A stretch of 64,000 bases of DNA from DAOVXM01 sp963746255 (GTDB lineage Bacteria > Chloroflexota > Anaerolineae > Anaerolineales > UBA4823), in the NCBI GenBank assembly GCA_963746255.1, contig CAVVAJ010000009.1, positions 1,612,001-1,676,000 on the forward strand. Reading direction: 5' to 3'. The notes beneath the pieces were generated by a model, which made no database searches, had not been told where the DNA came from, and saw nothing but the letters and a program-made list of their open reading frames with translations. Positions 1-8,633 of this stretch are shown here, in pieces. Each line of letters opens with the position of its first letter. Position 1 is the stretch's first letter. The position numbers and the translations under genes are program-made.

Positions 1-1556
1 TGCTGTATTGCACTTTCGGGTGAGGTCGCTAATTCGGTTGGGGCTGTTGCAATTCCATATGCCCTGAGAATTTTAACTAGCACTCCTGTTTCTAGTGCAC
101 CTGGCTGGCTCCCAGCAAGCAGGGCAGCAACTATTTCACGGTCGACTTGACAGCATTCTGCAGGTGGATCGAGATCGAGCTGCAGGTACTCCGTACGCTC
201 AACCAGCACAGATAAGGCGGAAGCAGCTCGTTCTGGGAAGCGGAATTCGGGAATTTGGGCGGCGCGGAAATGTTCCACTGCCTCCTGAATTAGCTTTTCG
301 CCCATCAAGGCAATGATGACAGGTTTATCGGTTTCGTGAATGATGGGGATAATCGCTTTAGCAACTGCCCCCGCTGTATGCATCGGGGGGGGCGGTAGGA
401 TCACCATCACTGCGTTAACACCTGGATCATCCAATAATATTGCCAGGCAGCGGGCATATTGTTCAGGTGTTGCTGTCGCGAGCATGTCGACCGGGTTGTG
501 CAAGCTGGCAGCTTCTGGGAGGATATCATGGAGATTATTCCGAGTAGAGTTTGAAAAACTGGCCAGCCGTAGCTGGCAAGCTTCTATTGCATCTGCGGCA
601 GTGACACCTGGACCACCGGCATTGGTTAATACCGCAATCGAGCGTCCTTTGGGCGGTTTACACCAGGCGAGCGCCCGCGCCCAGTCAAACATCTCCTCAC
701 TTGTGTCAGCACGGATCACACCAGCGCGGCGGAAAGCCGCATTGAAAGCACTTTCCTGCCCAGCCATCGCACCGGTATGGGATTCAACCGCGCGCTGCCC
801 TCCTGCATAACGCCCAACCTTAATTGCGATGATCGGTTTTTGACGTGTTAGCTGGCTGGCGACCGATACGAACCTGCGTCCGTCACTGATAGCCTCCAAA
901 TACAGCGTCAGTACGCGCGTAAAACGGTCTGCTGCCACCGGTGCCAGCACATCGGTCTCGTTGACATCCACCTGGTTGCCTAAACTAACCAGCCGTGAAA
1001 GTCCAAAACCTTGACCGCGCGCCCAATCGATTACTGCCGCACAAATAGCTCCAGAATGGGATATAAACGCCACCTCGCCGGGGAGTGGCCCTGGCGGAGG
1101 GAGAAATGTTGCATCTAGGGGCAGATGTGTATCTAGTAGACCGATGCTGTTCGGTCCCAGCAAGCGCATATTGAACTGCTCTGCAATTTGGAGGCACTCG
1201 CTTTCCAGTTCCGCTCCGTGCTTGCCAGTCTCACGGAATCCGCCGGAGGCGATTATCGCAGCGCGTATACCCCGTTCACCGCAGTCATGTATGGCGCGCT
1301 GGACAGCGCTTGCTGGGATCAGTATAATCGCCAGGTCAATCGGGTCAGGTGCCTCAGCAATATTGCGGTAGATAGGGTTTCCGAAGAGATGGCCTTCTTT
1401 TGGGTTGATGAAGTGTACTGCGCCGCGGAAATTGCTTTGGACCAAATTACGGGCTAAACCATAACCCAGCTTGGTCGGATTCCGGGAAACACCCACTACC
1501 GCAATCCCTTGCGGTGCGAAAAAGGGGACGAGCGAATTATCATAGCTGTTGGGCAT
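1..1556 (-). CDS. Acyl-CoA synthetase (NDP/ADP-forming), CoA-binding, 3' end outside window
   Basis: The reverse strand reads open from an ATG at 1556 to the window edge, at least 518 residues. The N-terminus (MPNSYDNSLVPFFAPQGIAV, then VGVSRNP) is the CoA-binding Rossmann domain of NDP-forming acyl-CoA synthetases, which make acetyl- or acyl-CoA from acid, CoA and ATP, or run in reverse to make ATP. Further on, ISHSGA and VESHTGAMAG match the succinyl-CoA-ligase-like domain; the His in SHTG is the residue phosphorylated in this family. The visible end (around 1-120) is entering the ATP-grasp part, so this may be a fused alpha-beta protein. The substrate cannot be told from sequence. It lies in the same direction as the GH36 gene, which ends 70 bp upstream. 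Confidence 0.85.
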   Translation of the reverse strand, partial: MPNSYDNSLVPFFAPQGIAVVGVSRNPTKLGYGLARNLVQSNFRGAVHFINPKEGHLFGNPIYRNIAEAPDPIDLAIILIPASAVQRAIHDCGERGIRAAIIASGGFRETGKHGAELESECLQIAEQFNMRLLGPNSIGLLDTHLPLDATFLPPPGPLPGEVAFISHSGAICAAVIDWARGQGFGLSRLVSLGNQVDVNETDVLAPVAADRFTRVLTLYLEAISDGRRFVSVASQLTRQKPIIAIKVGRYAGGQRAVESHTGAMAGQESAFNAAFRRAGVIRADTSEEMFDWARALAWCKPPKGRSIAVLTNAGGPGVTAADAIEACQLRLASFSNSTRNNLHDILPEAASLHNPVDMLATATPEQYARCLAILLDDPGVNAVMVILPPPPMHTAGAVAKAIIPIIHETDKPVIIALMGEKLIQEAVEHFRAAQIPEFRFPERAASALSVLVERTEYLQLDLDPPAECCQVDREIVAALLAGSQPGALETGVLVKILRAYGIATAPTELATSPESAIQ

Positions 1557-1626
1557 AATCAGATTTCCGTGTATCGTGGTAGGTTGCTATTCAGGTTGTC
1601 TAATATGGGTGTGTTGATAAGAAGGT

Positions 1627-4038
1627 TCAGCAATGAATTTCGACCTCGCTGTATTGATTGATATGTACAGGGAGTTGGTAGCATTCTGCCTGAGTTTTTT
1701 TCCAATCGATGTCACGACCATTTATAAGTGCGCGTTTTGGTGCCACAGGTAGTTTGATTGTCACATGACCAGTAGATTCACCTGGGCGGTTTATCCCGAA
1801 ATGAAGAAGCGTGCCATCCCATTGCCAGCTTGTTATCTCTAAACCCTGCGACAGGTGCAGGTTGCTGCTGGTGAACTGTGGAACACCTTCAATTAATGGG
1901 CGGACCGCCAAAACGATTACACCATGAGGTGCGACACCTGGGAATGTGATTCCTTTCCAATCAGACAAATACTGAAGCTTATTCCAGAAATCCGCTATCA
2001 AATACATCTTGGTGTTTGCGAGCCCGAATTCTTGGGGAGTAAATACCATATTTTGAGCGGTATCTTGCCAATTCACCAGCGTTAGCAGGTGCCACGCCCC
2101 AGTACAGTTCTCTAAGTCGATCCGCAAGCGTTGTGGTGATGCTGTGTCGAACCAGTCAAGCACGCGGGGAGTAGCGCCGATGACGGGCAAAATTACTTCT
2201 GCAAAGCGTTTGCGCTCCGGAGAAAGAGATTTTAGGTCGTCAGACAGCAGCAAAGCTCCGCCGCTCATGGCAATTATCGTTGCCAGAGTCTGCACCTCTG
2301 CTGGGGTGAGGTCGGTTGCCTCACTCAAAAGCAGGCAGTCCGGATCGTTAACCCACCAGCGCTTGTGCATGAAAGCTCTTGTGATCGTGTTTTGGAGTGA
2401 GTTCCTGGCACTGGGCATGTTTGGTTCAGCGCGGAAGATGAATTGATTATTTAGATAGGAAGGCGCCCATTGTGGGGCGACGTCTGGTCCGATGCGCATC
2501 ATATCTATAAGACCGATTGCTGAGCCGAGTGGACAGCCGCAGCCGACCAATGTGGTACTATCTCCGGCTCTGTTTCGCAGCTCAGTTAAGGCTTGGCGTA
2601 GGATCTGTGCCCTGGTGAGGGTTTTGTTCCGCGGTCTGCCTTGCAGGGCAGCGGCGTAAAGAAAATCGAGTTTTAGATAGGAAAACCCCCACTTATTAAC
2701 GGCTGTGTCCACTGTACTTGCGGCGTAACCTAATGCATCTGGGTGCGAAAGGTCTAAGGCAGTAGTGAACGTGTCCCAAATGAAACCAGCGTTTACCGGC
2801 TGCCCGAAACGACCTCGCAGCAGCCAGTCAGGATGCTCTCGTGCCAGTTTGGAACCGCGGTGCACGATAAAAGGGGCTAACCATAGACCCGGCTGCATAT
2901 CTTGAGCTCGGATTTCCTCGGCCAGACCTTTTACTCCTCCCGGAAAACCTGGGCTGAACGAGAACCAGTCGCCAACTTGGGCTTCAAAGCCATCATCAAT
3001 CTGGATCAACTCCAACGGAATCGTGTTCCGTATAGCAAGTGCAGTGGATAAATTACTCCGGATATCACGTTCGGTTACCTTTTGGAAATAGTGGTACCAG
3101 GAGCACCAGCCCACCGGTATCGAAGTATGAGGTAACCTTATCGTATTCTCGTTTTCATCCTTTAACATCGATTGGTCAAGTTTGTGCTGGCGAGCGACAC
3201 CTTGCAGATAATCTCCCAAAGGATCAGGATCATCAACATCGATTGAGCAAAGGCATGCCCAATCAGTCGACATTTGGTTTCCGGCCTCCAACTGCACACC
3301 ATCGCCATTCGCCCACATTCGGATTAACGGTTCGCTATCCCTTAAATCAGCTTCGATTGAGCCGAATTGCTGTTGTTGTGAGAGGTACCCGACCAACCAG
3401 GCACTGCGCTGCACTGTATCACCAATGATGGCGAACATATCGCTGGAAAAACTACCTCGAATTTTTGGGTCCGGAGTACCGTGATTAATCATCATCGGTT
3501 TTTGGAACGGTCCCAGGCGGCTCCGCACCGGTCTATCATTGGCTCGATACGATCCGCAGTAGGACCAGGATTGCCAACCATTTGAGAAGAACGTTAAGGA
3601 TTTCTTCGGTAAATGGGTGTCCGTATTTCTATCTAGCAGGAGCCGGCCAGATGGCGGCTCAATTATGAGGGAATCCAAACGCTCGATGAAAACCGGATTT
3701 GCACCGATGTTTTCCATTTGTAGCTTCCACAGGAATAGAGGGTAGTGCTGAGGGAGTGCAAATGTTATGCTGGTAGATAATCCGTGTTGGTCGGGATAGC
3801 TTCTTAGCTTAATTTGCTGTAGAGGACCGTGTGGAGAAGGGATATTCTCAGGTCGTTCTATTTCATACCAGCGCCAGTGATTCGCGGATAGCTTTCCTCT
3901 TTTTGATGAGCGAATGTGCCAACCCAGTTTCACACCTTCGACTAACTTGTTTGGGATATCATGCATGGCAATCTTCCAGTTGGAATTGGATAGATTGAAC
4001 TCAAATTGGTAGTAGCGATTGGTTAGAGTCTCGATCAT
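1627..4038 (-). CDS. GH36 alpha-galactosidase
   Basis: An 803-residue protein with the layout of glycoside hydrolase family 36 (retaining alpha-galactosidases and relatives): N-terminal beta-sandwich, central TIM barrel and C-terminal beta domain. Barrel signatures are GWCSWYHYF near residue 312, QIDDGFEAQVGDW near 345, and YLKLDFLYA near 455, whose Asp is the expected nucleophile. MRIGPDVAPQW near 515 carries the expected acid/base Asp. There is no signal peptide, so the enzyme is probably cytoplasmic and acts on imported galactosides. The start at 4038 is the only good ATG. It is divergent from the histidine phosphatase gene across a 65-bp spacer. GH36 also contains raffinose-synthase-like and N-acetylgalactosaminidase members, so the exact sugar is uncertain. 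Confidence 0.88.
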   Translation of the reverse strand: MIETLTNRYYQFEFNLSNSNWKIAMHDIPNKLVEGVKLGWHIRSSKRGKLSANHWRWYEIERPENIPSPHGPLQQIKLRSYPDQHGLSTSITFALPQHYPLFLWKLQMENIGANPVFIERLDSLIIEPPSGRLLLDRNTDTHLPKKSLTFFSNGWQSWSYCGSYRANDRPVRSRLGPFQKPMMINHGTPDPKIRGSFSSDMFAIIGDTVQRSAWLVGYLSQQQQFGSIEADLRDSEPLIRMWANGDGVQLEAGNQMSTDWACLCSIDVDDPDPLGDYLQGVARQHKLDQSMLKDENENTIRLPHTSIPVGWCSWYHYFQKVTERDIRSNLSTALAIRNTIPLELIQIDDGFEAQVGDWFSFSPGFPGGVKGLAEEIRAQDMQPGLWLAPFIVHRGSKLAREHPDWLLRGRFGQPVNAGFIWDTFTTALDLSHPDALGYAASTVDTAVNKWGFSYLKLDFLYAAALQGRPRNKTLTRAQILRQALTELRNRAGDSTTLVGCGCPLGSAIGLIDMMRIGPDVAPQWAPSYLNNQFIFRAEPNMPSARNSLQNTITRAFMHKRWWVNDPDCLLLSEATDLTPAEVQTLATIIAMSGGALLLSDDLKSLSPERKRFAEVILPVIGATPRVLDWFDTASPQRLRIDLENCTGAWHLLTLVNWQDTAQNMVFTPQEFGLANTKMYLIADFWNKLQYLSDWKGITFPGVAPHGVIVLAVRPLIEGVPQFTSSNLHLSQGLEITSWQWDGTLLHFGINRPGESTGHVTIKLPVAPKRALINGRDIDWKKTQAECYQLPVHINQYSEVEIHC

Positions 4039-4090
4039 TTATATATCCAGTCTTGGGCCAAGAAAAGAATATCTAAAACAGTGCATCGAG

Positions 4091-4096
4091 TATACT
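4091..4096 (+). promoter_or_regulatory. Candidate -10 element, possibly giving a leaderless mRNA
   Basis: TATACT lies only 7 nt before the ATG at 4104. No Shine-Dalgarno sequence is present, which would place transcription initiation at or next to the start codon. No good -35 hexamer is visible 16-18 bp upstream, so support is moderate. Confidence 0.35.
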
Positions 4097-4103
4097 TTAC
4101 AGC

Positions 4104-4799
4104 ATGTCAGCAGAAAAAACAAATCTAGAAGAGAATTCAAACCAGTTATACCTTGTTCGACACGGTGAAAACCAGGCCAACATCACAAAAGAACTGTCAT
4201 GTCGCAAGGTGGACTATCCATTGAATGAAAAAGGCCGCCTGCAGGCCGAGCAAACGGGCAGGTATTTCCAAACCCGGCAAATAGATGAAATCTATTGCTC
4301 CCCTTTGATAAGAGCCGTGGAAACAGCTGAAATCATTGGTTCGTGGATCGGTAGAGAAGTTGTCACTATGGAAAACTTCCGCGAACTAGATGTTGGCGAG
4401 CTGGAGGTAATGGGAAACAGCCCAGAAGCCTGGCAGCTCCATTTTGAGGTGCTTGAAAGCTGGCGTAATGGAAACCCCGAAAGGTATTTTCCGGGAGGGG
4501 ATAATTATTACACAGCGCGCGATCGGATGCGAAGAGGTGTTGAACATATATTCGCTAACAAACATGGTTGTTCGATAATCATTGTCGGTCATGGAGGTCT
4601 GTTTACGACCACTATGTTTGACTTATGTCCTGGTGTGGACTTATCAACGCTGATGAAAATACATAACCATAACTGCTCGATTAGTGAAATGCACATGTGT
4701 TATATAAACAACACCTGGCAAGGTGAACTGCTGCACTGGGCAGATGTCTCTCACCTGCATGGTGGTGCTGCAGAACTGGTTTCTGGTTTACCGGAATAA
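4104..4799 (+). CDS. Histidine phosphatase family protein (phosphoglycerate-mutase-like)
   Basis: A 231-residue protein with the histidine phosphatase fold. LYLVRHGEN at residues 15-23 holds the catalytic RHG with His20 as the phospho-acceptor. LNEKGRLQAEQTG and YCSPLIRAVETAEII follow with the usual phosphate-binding Arg. ELDVGELE provides the acidic proton donor, and VGHGG near residue 170 supplies the second catalytic His. The family includes broad phosphatases, phosphoglycerate mutases and alpha-ribazole phosphatase; the substrate cannot be assigned. The ATG at 4104 has no Shine-Dalgarno sequence and a -10-like TATACT just ahead, so it may be translated leaderless. Confidence 0.85.
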   Translation: MSAEKTNLEENSNQLYLVRHGENQANITKELSCRKVDYPLNEKGRLQAEQTGRYFQTRQIDEIYCSPLIRAVETAEIIGSWIGREVVTMENFRELDVGELEVMGNSPEAWQLHFEVLESWRNGNPERYFPGGDNYYTARDRMRRGVEHIFANKHGCSIIIVGHGGLFTTTMFDLCPGVDLSTLMKIHNHNCSISEMHMCYINNTWQGELLHWADVSHLHGGAAELVSGLPE

Positions 4800-4854
4800 A
4801 CAGCTCTTAACGAGGGCTAGTTAGCTGCTGTCGTGCAGCTCTACGTCGATTATG

Positions 4855-4882
4855 TTTGATAAAGCCAGTGCTGTGATACAAT
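4855..4882 (+). promoter_or_regulatory. Candidate promoter for the sigma/anti-sigma genes
   Basis: TTTGAT at 4855-4860 and TACAAT at 4877-4882 are separated by 16 bp, and the -10 is preceded by TGTGA, an extended -10-like context. It lies about 90 bp before the sigma factor start. Confidence 0.35.
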
Positions 4883-4973
4883 TTTTCCCACGCGCGGTAG
4901 AGAGTGCTGTTGGTGACGATAGTACCTGTGGTCTTCATGCCGTCAATACTGAAAGTAACCTTTTTACAAAAAG

Positions 4974-5585
4974 ATGCATCAAATGGATAACAAGAAAACC
5001 CGCGATGGTTTTTCACTCGCAGCATTACGTTCTGGCGACCGGGTAGAATTTGCTCGGGTTGTCGACACATATTATGAAATGATTTATCGCCTGGCTATAA
5101 GAATGCTCAGCAATCCGCAAGACGCCGAGGACATACTCCAGGAGACATTCATAAAAGCCTACCGGAATTTTAAAAACTTTGATGGGCGTTCGAGCGTATC
5201 AACCTGGTTGTATCGTATTGCAACTAACGAAGCATTGATGTTTTTGCGCCGCCAGCACCCAGACACAACCTCCATCGATGATTCAAATGAAAACGATGAC
5301 GGCTTGGAAAAACCAGCCCATATTGTGGACTGGTGCTGCCTGCCAGAGGATGAATTGATGTCAGCAGAGGCTCTAGCTCACCTTGATGAATCTGTGGAAA
5401 GCTTGCCTCCCAATTTACGAGTGGTATTTGTCTTAAGGGATATTCAAGGTTTATCGACCAGGGAAACTGCCGAGGTGTTAAATCTAACCGAGATAGCCGT
5501 AAAAACTCGCCTTTCGCGTGCCCGTTTCAAGCTGCGAGAGCTGCTCTCAAAGTATTTTGGTGAAAAAGCAGTAGAGGAAAGCTAA
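4974..5585 (+). CDS. ECF-type RNA polymerase sigma factor
   Basis: A 203-residue sigma-70 family protein with only regions 2 and 4, as in extracytoplasmic function sigma factors. Region 2 spans about 25-95, with RMLSNPQDAEDILQETFIKA and WLYRIATNEALMFLRR. Region 4 spans about 140-195, with LPPNLRVVFVLRDIQGLSTR and a helix-turn-helix ending TRLSRARFKL. An acidic linker (DDSNENDD) joins them. It is followed after 2 bp by a zinc-finger anti-sigma gene, the usual partner arrangement. Alternative starts at 4974 and 4983 differ by three residues. The downstream redox genes suggest a stress regulon, which is an inference. Confidence 0.9.
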   Translation: MHQMDNKKTRDGFSLAALRSGDRVEFARVVDTYYEMIYRLAIRMLSNPQDAEDILQETFIKAYRNFKNFDGRSSVSTWLYRIATNEALMFLRRQHPDTTSIDDSNENDDGLEKPAHIVDWCCLPEDELMSAEALAHLDESVESLPPNLRVVFVLRDIQGLSTRETAEVLNLTEIAVKTRLSRARFKLRELLSKYFGEKAVEES

Positions 5586-5587
5586 GC

Positions 5588-5839
5588 ATGATGAGTCACG
5601 AGGATTGTCGCTACCTAATGGGTTCTTTGTCTGAGTTTGTCGACGGCTCATTGGAAATTGATGTTTGTGCCGAGATTGAACGCCATCTAGCAGAGTGTGA
5701 TGACTGCCGGATCGTGGTTGATTCGCTCCAAAAGACAATCTACCTGTATCATGCATCTGCTGAGCAGGACTCAATTCCCGAAGGGGTTAAAGATAGATTA
5801 TTCCGCAGTTTGGAACTGGAAGATTTGCTGCCGAAGTAA
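5588..5839 (+). CDS. Zinc-finger anti-sigma factor (zf-HC2 type)
   Basis: An 83-residue soluble protein. The segment around residues 33-43 holds an HxxxCxxC motif (HLAECDDC), the zinc-binding core of ZAS/zf-HC2 anti-sigma factors, with a further Cys and His near the N-terminus (MSHEDC). There is no membrane segment, so it would act in the cytoplasm. It starts 2 bp after the sigma gene stop, implying translational coupling and a 1:1 partner. Soluble ZAS proteins such as RsrA release sigma on oxidation; that mechanism fits the redox neighbours but is not shown here. Confidence 0.8.
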   Translation: MMSHEDCRYLMGSLSEFVDGSLEIDVCAEIERHLAECDDCRIVVDSLQKTIYLYHASAEQDSIPEGVKDRLFRSLELEDLLPK

Positions 5840-5965
5840 TTTCTCCCAATGTAACCTTTGAGCACAGACTGCATCTAAAAGGGTGGAAGTGAAGATGATG
5901 CATGAGCGCCGAATTAGCTAAATTAAAACACACATTTACAGCAAGTGGTATCCGGAAGATTACCG

Positions 5966-6169
5966 ATGACACCCGAGCAAACTGATCTGCCTTATGCTGA
6001 GATTGTTAAAATCTCAGGGGTGGATAATGCAAAATATCTCAAGATTGACGTCAAGAGGTATGCAGGTGATATATGCCCACAATGCCAAATTGGGCGGATC
6101 GACTATGATGGGATGCTGAATCTATCTTGTCCTGAGTGCGATTACTCACTCGGTGGTTGTTTTACTTGA
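5966..6169 (+). CDS. Small zinc-ribbon protein of unknown function
   Basis: A 67-residue protein with two CxxC knuckles, CPQC and CPEC, spaced about 17 residues apart near the C-terminus, which suggests a structural zinc ribbon. The ATG at 5966 is preferred because GGAAG sits 8 nt upstream. A GTG at 5945 would add seven residues but has no ribosome binding site. It sits between the anti-sigma gene and the disulfide oxidoreductase on the same strand. I do not recognise the family; the close packing is the main reason to think it is real. Confidence 0.6.
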   Translation: MTPEQTDLPYAEIVKISGVDNAKYLKIDVKRYAGDICPQCQIGRIDYDGMLNLSCPECDYSLGGCFT

Positions 6170-6213
6170 TGAGGATTTATTTGCCCCGGTGGGGTAAAAG
6201 GAGTTGAAATAGA

Positions 6214-6879
6214 ATGACAGAGAAACTGTTGAATGATGAAGTAGTTAGCCAGGTAAAAGATGTGTTTACTCAGATGAGTGAACCAGTGGCAGTTTTATTC
6301 TTCGGTCAAAAGGATGGTTGTGATTACTGCGAAGATTCTCGCCAGCTTGTACAGGAGGTTACTGCTATCTCAGATAAGCTCAACTTGGAGATTTATGACC
6401 TCGATGATAATGCTGATATTGCCGCGCAGTTCCACGTTGATAAAGCGCCTGGAATGGTCCTGGTGGGAAAAGATGGCGATCATATGATCGATTATGGCAT
6501 CCGCTACGCTGGGATACCATCTGGTCATGAATTCAGCTCGCTTATTAACGATTTGGTATTGGTATCTGGGCGCGATTCTGGTCTTGCCCCTGATACCCGC
6601 GATTATTTAAAAAGTCTTACCGAGCCGGTACTGCTTCAGGTATATGTGACCCCAACTTGCCCGTACTGCCCGCGAGCAGTGATCCTCGCCCATCAGATGG
6701 CGATGGAGAGTCCCCTGGTTGAAGCAGAGATGATTGAAGCGATGGAATTCCCCGAGCTGTCGACACGGCATGGAGTTGGAGGTGTTCCACAGACAACGAT
6801 CAATGACGGTGCTGGTACGGTCGTAGGAGCGGTACCTGAACCAAACCTGGTGGAAGAGATACAGCGTTCGCTGGCATAA
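6214..6879 (+). CDS. Two-domain thioredoxin-fold protein disulfide oxidoreductase
   Basis: A 221-residue protein with two thioredoxin/glutaredoxin folds in tandem, like the PDO (glutaredoxin-like) proteins of thermophilic bacteria and archaea. The first unit has CDYC at residues 36-39, and the second has CPYC at 149-152 in the context YVTPTCPYCPRAV. VGGVPQT supplies the cis-Pro loop of the second unit. PDOs catalyse thiol-disulfide exchange in the cytoplasm and can accept electrons from thioredoxin reductase. AAAAGGAG precedes the ATG. It sits among sigma/anti-sigma, TlpA-like and OsmC genes, consistent with redox homeostasis. Confidence 0.85.
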   Translation: MTEKLLNDEVVSQVKDVFTQMSEPVAVLFFGQKDGCDYCEDSRQLVQEVTAISDKLNLEIYDLDDNADIAAQFHVDKAPGMVLVGKDGDHMIDYGIRYAGIPSGHEFSSLINDLVLVSGRDSGLAPDTRDYLKSLTEPVLLQVYVTPTCPYCPRAVILAHQMAMESPLVEAEMIEAMEFPELSTRHGVGGVPQTTINDGAGTVVGAVPEPNLVEEIQRSLA

Positions 6880-7111
6880 AAAGATATCCAGCAAATGGCC
6901 ATCGTTGTGAAGAAATCGCTTGCAGCCATGTTTGATACACAGTATCGCAGCTGATAGCAAGTTGGGCTTCAAACCGAATGTCGGTGGTATGATCATGGAG
7001 AACTCGGCTCAACCAATATTTGCTCGGTTCGGATTCCCTGTGACCTGCGGTCCCTATTGACCAAGGGCAAACTTAAAGTGCCGGCGTACATTTATGGAAG
7101 ACTGAGAAACA

Positions 7112-7696
7112 ATGGCCGGGAAAATGCGCAATAACAAGCACCGCTATAAGATTCTAGGGATGGCCCTTATTGGCGTTGGTTTGCTGCTGCTCGGGCTTGC
7201 GGCCTGGGTGTTCTTACCGAAGCCAGATGCGGGTGGCACAAAGGCCGGGGAAGAAATTTCTGCCATCCCAGCTGTTGCTGCCTATAAAGCACCTGAGCTG
7301 AGTTTAACAGAACTGGATGGAAGTCCCGTAAGCCTCACTGATTTCGCGGGGCAAGTCGTGTTGGTAAATAATTGGGCTACGTGGTGTCCACCTTGTAAGG
7401 CCGAAATGCCAACCCTACAAGGGTATTATGAGGACCATCGTGATCAAGGATTCACCATCGTTGCGATTGAAGCCGGGGATTCACTGGAGGCAGTAGCGGA
7501 GTTCGTCGATCAATATGGCCTAACGTTTCCAGTATGGCCAGATTTGGAGCAGAAATCTCTGGATGCTTTCCGCAACCCCAATTTACCGAACTCTGCGGTT
7601 ATCGATCGAAATGGAGCGGTGCGCTATGTTTGGACTGGGACAATTAGCCGTAATGTTCTCGAGGAGTATATAACTCCTTTAGTGGAGGAGTGGTAA
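7112..7696 (+). CDS. Membrane-anchored TlpA/ResA-like thioredoxin
   Basis: A 194-residue protein with one N-terminal membrane segment at about residues 14-34 and an extracytoplasmic thioredoxin-like domain. The active site WCPPC is at residues 91-95, within NNWATWCPPCKAEMPTL. The Pro in NLPNSAVID fits the cis-Pro position. TlpA/ResA proteins reduce or oxidise disulfides outside the membrane, often in cytochrome c maturation or peroxide defence. The stop is followed after 1 bp by the OsmC GTG start, so the two are almost certainly co-translated. The 232 bp upstream hold no recognisable gene. Confidence 0.88.
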   Translation: MAGKMRNNKHRYKILGMALIGVGLLLLGLAAWVFLPKPDAGGTKAGEEISAIPAVAAYKAPELSLTELDGSPVSLTDFAGQVVLVNNWATWCPPCKAEMPTLQGYYEDHRDQGFTIVAIEAGDSLEAVAEFVDQYGLTFPVWPDLEQKSLDAFRNPNLPNSAVIDRNGAVRYVWTGTISRNVLEEYITPLVEEW

Positions 7697-7697
7697 A

Positions 7698-8177
7698 GTG
7701 GACGCAAAAGTAGAATGGCAGGGGCGGATGACGTTTAAGGGCTCAGCTGGCTCCGGGTTTGAAGTCCCTTTAGGTGCTATCAAAGCGGTTGGGGGGGATG
7801 AAGATGGGTTTCGTCCTATGGAGTTGATCGCTGTTGGCCTCGCAGGCTGCACTGCCATGGATGTCATCTCGATCTTGAAGAAGAAGCGCCAGGATATTAC
7901 TGATTATGAGGTCCGGGTGGATGCATGTCAGGCTGATGATCACCCAAAAGTATTTTCTGGTGCTGTAATTGAATATCATGTCACCGGGCACGACATTCAG
8001 GAAGACGCGGTAATTAGAGCGATCGAATTATCGGCAATCCGCTATTGTCCGGCACAGGCGATGTTTGTAGATGTGTTCCCCATGTCTTTGAACTATTTCA
8101 TTTATGAGGCAGAAGGGGATGACGAGCGCATCTTGGTTAGCAGCGGAGAAATTAGACGAGAAAAGACAGTTATCTGA
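7698..8177 (+). CDS. OsmC family peroxiredoxin-like protein
   Basis: A 159-residue OsmC/Ohr family member. VGLAGCTAMDVISIL carries the first conserved Cys (about 51), and IRYCPAQAMF carries the second (about 117), the redox pair of OsmC proteins that reduce organic hydroperoxides. It starts with GTG, immediately after the TlpA-like gene stop; GGAGGAG at the end of that gene acts as the Shine-Dalgarno sequence. A strong hairpin terminator follows the stop, so it closes the transcription unit. It could be OsmC-like (YhfA-type) rather than a true peroxidase. Confidence 0.88.
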   Translation: MDAKVEWQGRMTFKGSAGSGFEVPLGAIKAVGGDEDGFRPMELIAVGLAGCTAMDVISILKKKRQDITDYEVRVDACQADDHPKVFSGAVIEYHVTGHDIQEDAVIRAIELSAIRYCPAQAMFVDVFPMSLNYFIYEAEGDDERILVSSGEIRREKTVI

Positions 8178-8206
8178 ACCCTACGCCTAGAACCAGGTTT
8201 TGTTTC

Positions 8207-8240
8207 ATGGCCCACCCGTGTGCAGCTGGTGGGCTATTTC
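8207..8240 (+). terminator. Rho-independent terminator after osmC
   Basis: Inverted repeat ATGGCCCACC (8207-8216) and GGTGGGCTAT (8228-8237), with one G-T pair and an 11-nt loop, followed by a short T-rich stretch. Confidence 0.6.
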
Positions 8241-8633
8241 TTATGCCCGCTACCAGGCTAAGTTATTTTTAACACTAATAGTTAATGTTAGATCGAGGGT
8301 CATTTCGTCGATACGAAAGTGCTGCGCCAGCGTACGGGCTACATTACCAGCTAGCGGATGACCTGTACGCATCCCGCTAGAATTCTTCCGGCCATCGCGG
8401 GCACTCAGCCGTATTTGATGAACGAGCACGTTTGGCTATTCGGCAAGCACTTTCCCCTGGGAAGCGCTTGTATATGCAAAAATCAGCGCTTCAAGGGAGT
8501 GAAGGGCGGGCTGTTTAACGCTCACATATAGGTGGCGTAAAATATCCTTTGGTGGTTGAGTTTAACTTTAGAGAAGAGTACACATCAGTTTAGGGCTTAT
8601 ACCAGGCTAGATGTGTGCGTTTCTGTAAGATGG
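8241..8633. other. Intergenic region between convergent units, no gene recognised
   Basis: About 390 bp between the osmC terminator and the end of the convergent SHOCT operon. Short open stretches exist on the plus strand (for example 8358-8531, 57 codons), but none has a ribosome binding site or a recognisable motif. I see no RNA gene or repeat. Confidence 0.5.

Noticed and set aside
340..810. 156-codon plus-strand open frame with Ala-rich product
   Set aside because: It is antisense to the acyl-CoA synthetase domain, which is read on the minus strand with clear motifs.
5902..5985. 27-codon frame ahead of the zinc ribbon gene
   Set aside because: It overlaps the zinc ribbon start in another frame, is very short and has no recognisable motif.
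8358..8531. 57-codon plus-strand frame in the gap after osmC
   Set aside because: No ribosome binding site, no homology I recognise, and atypical composition; likely chance.
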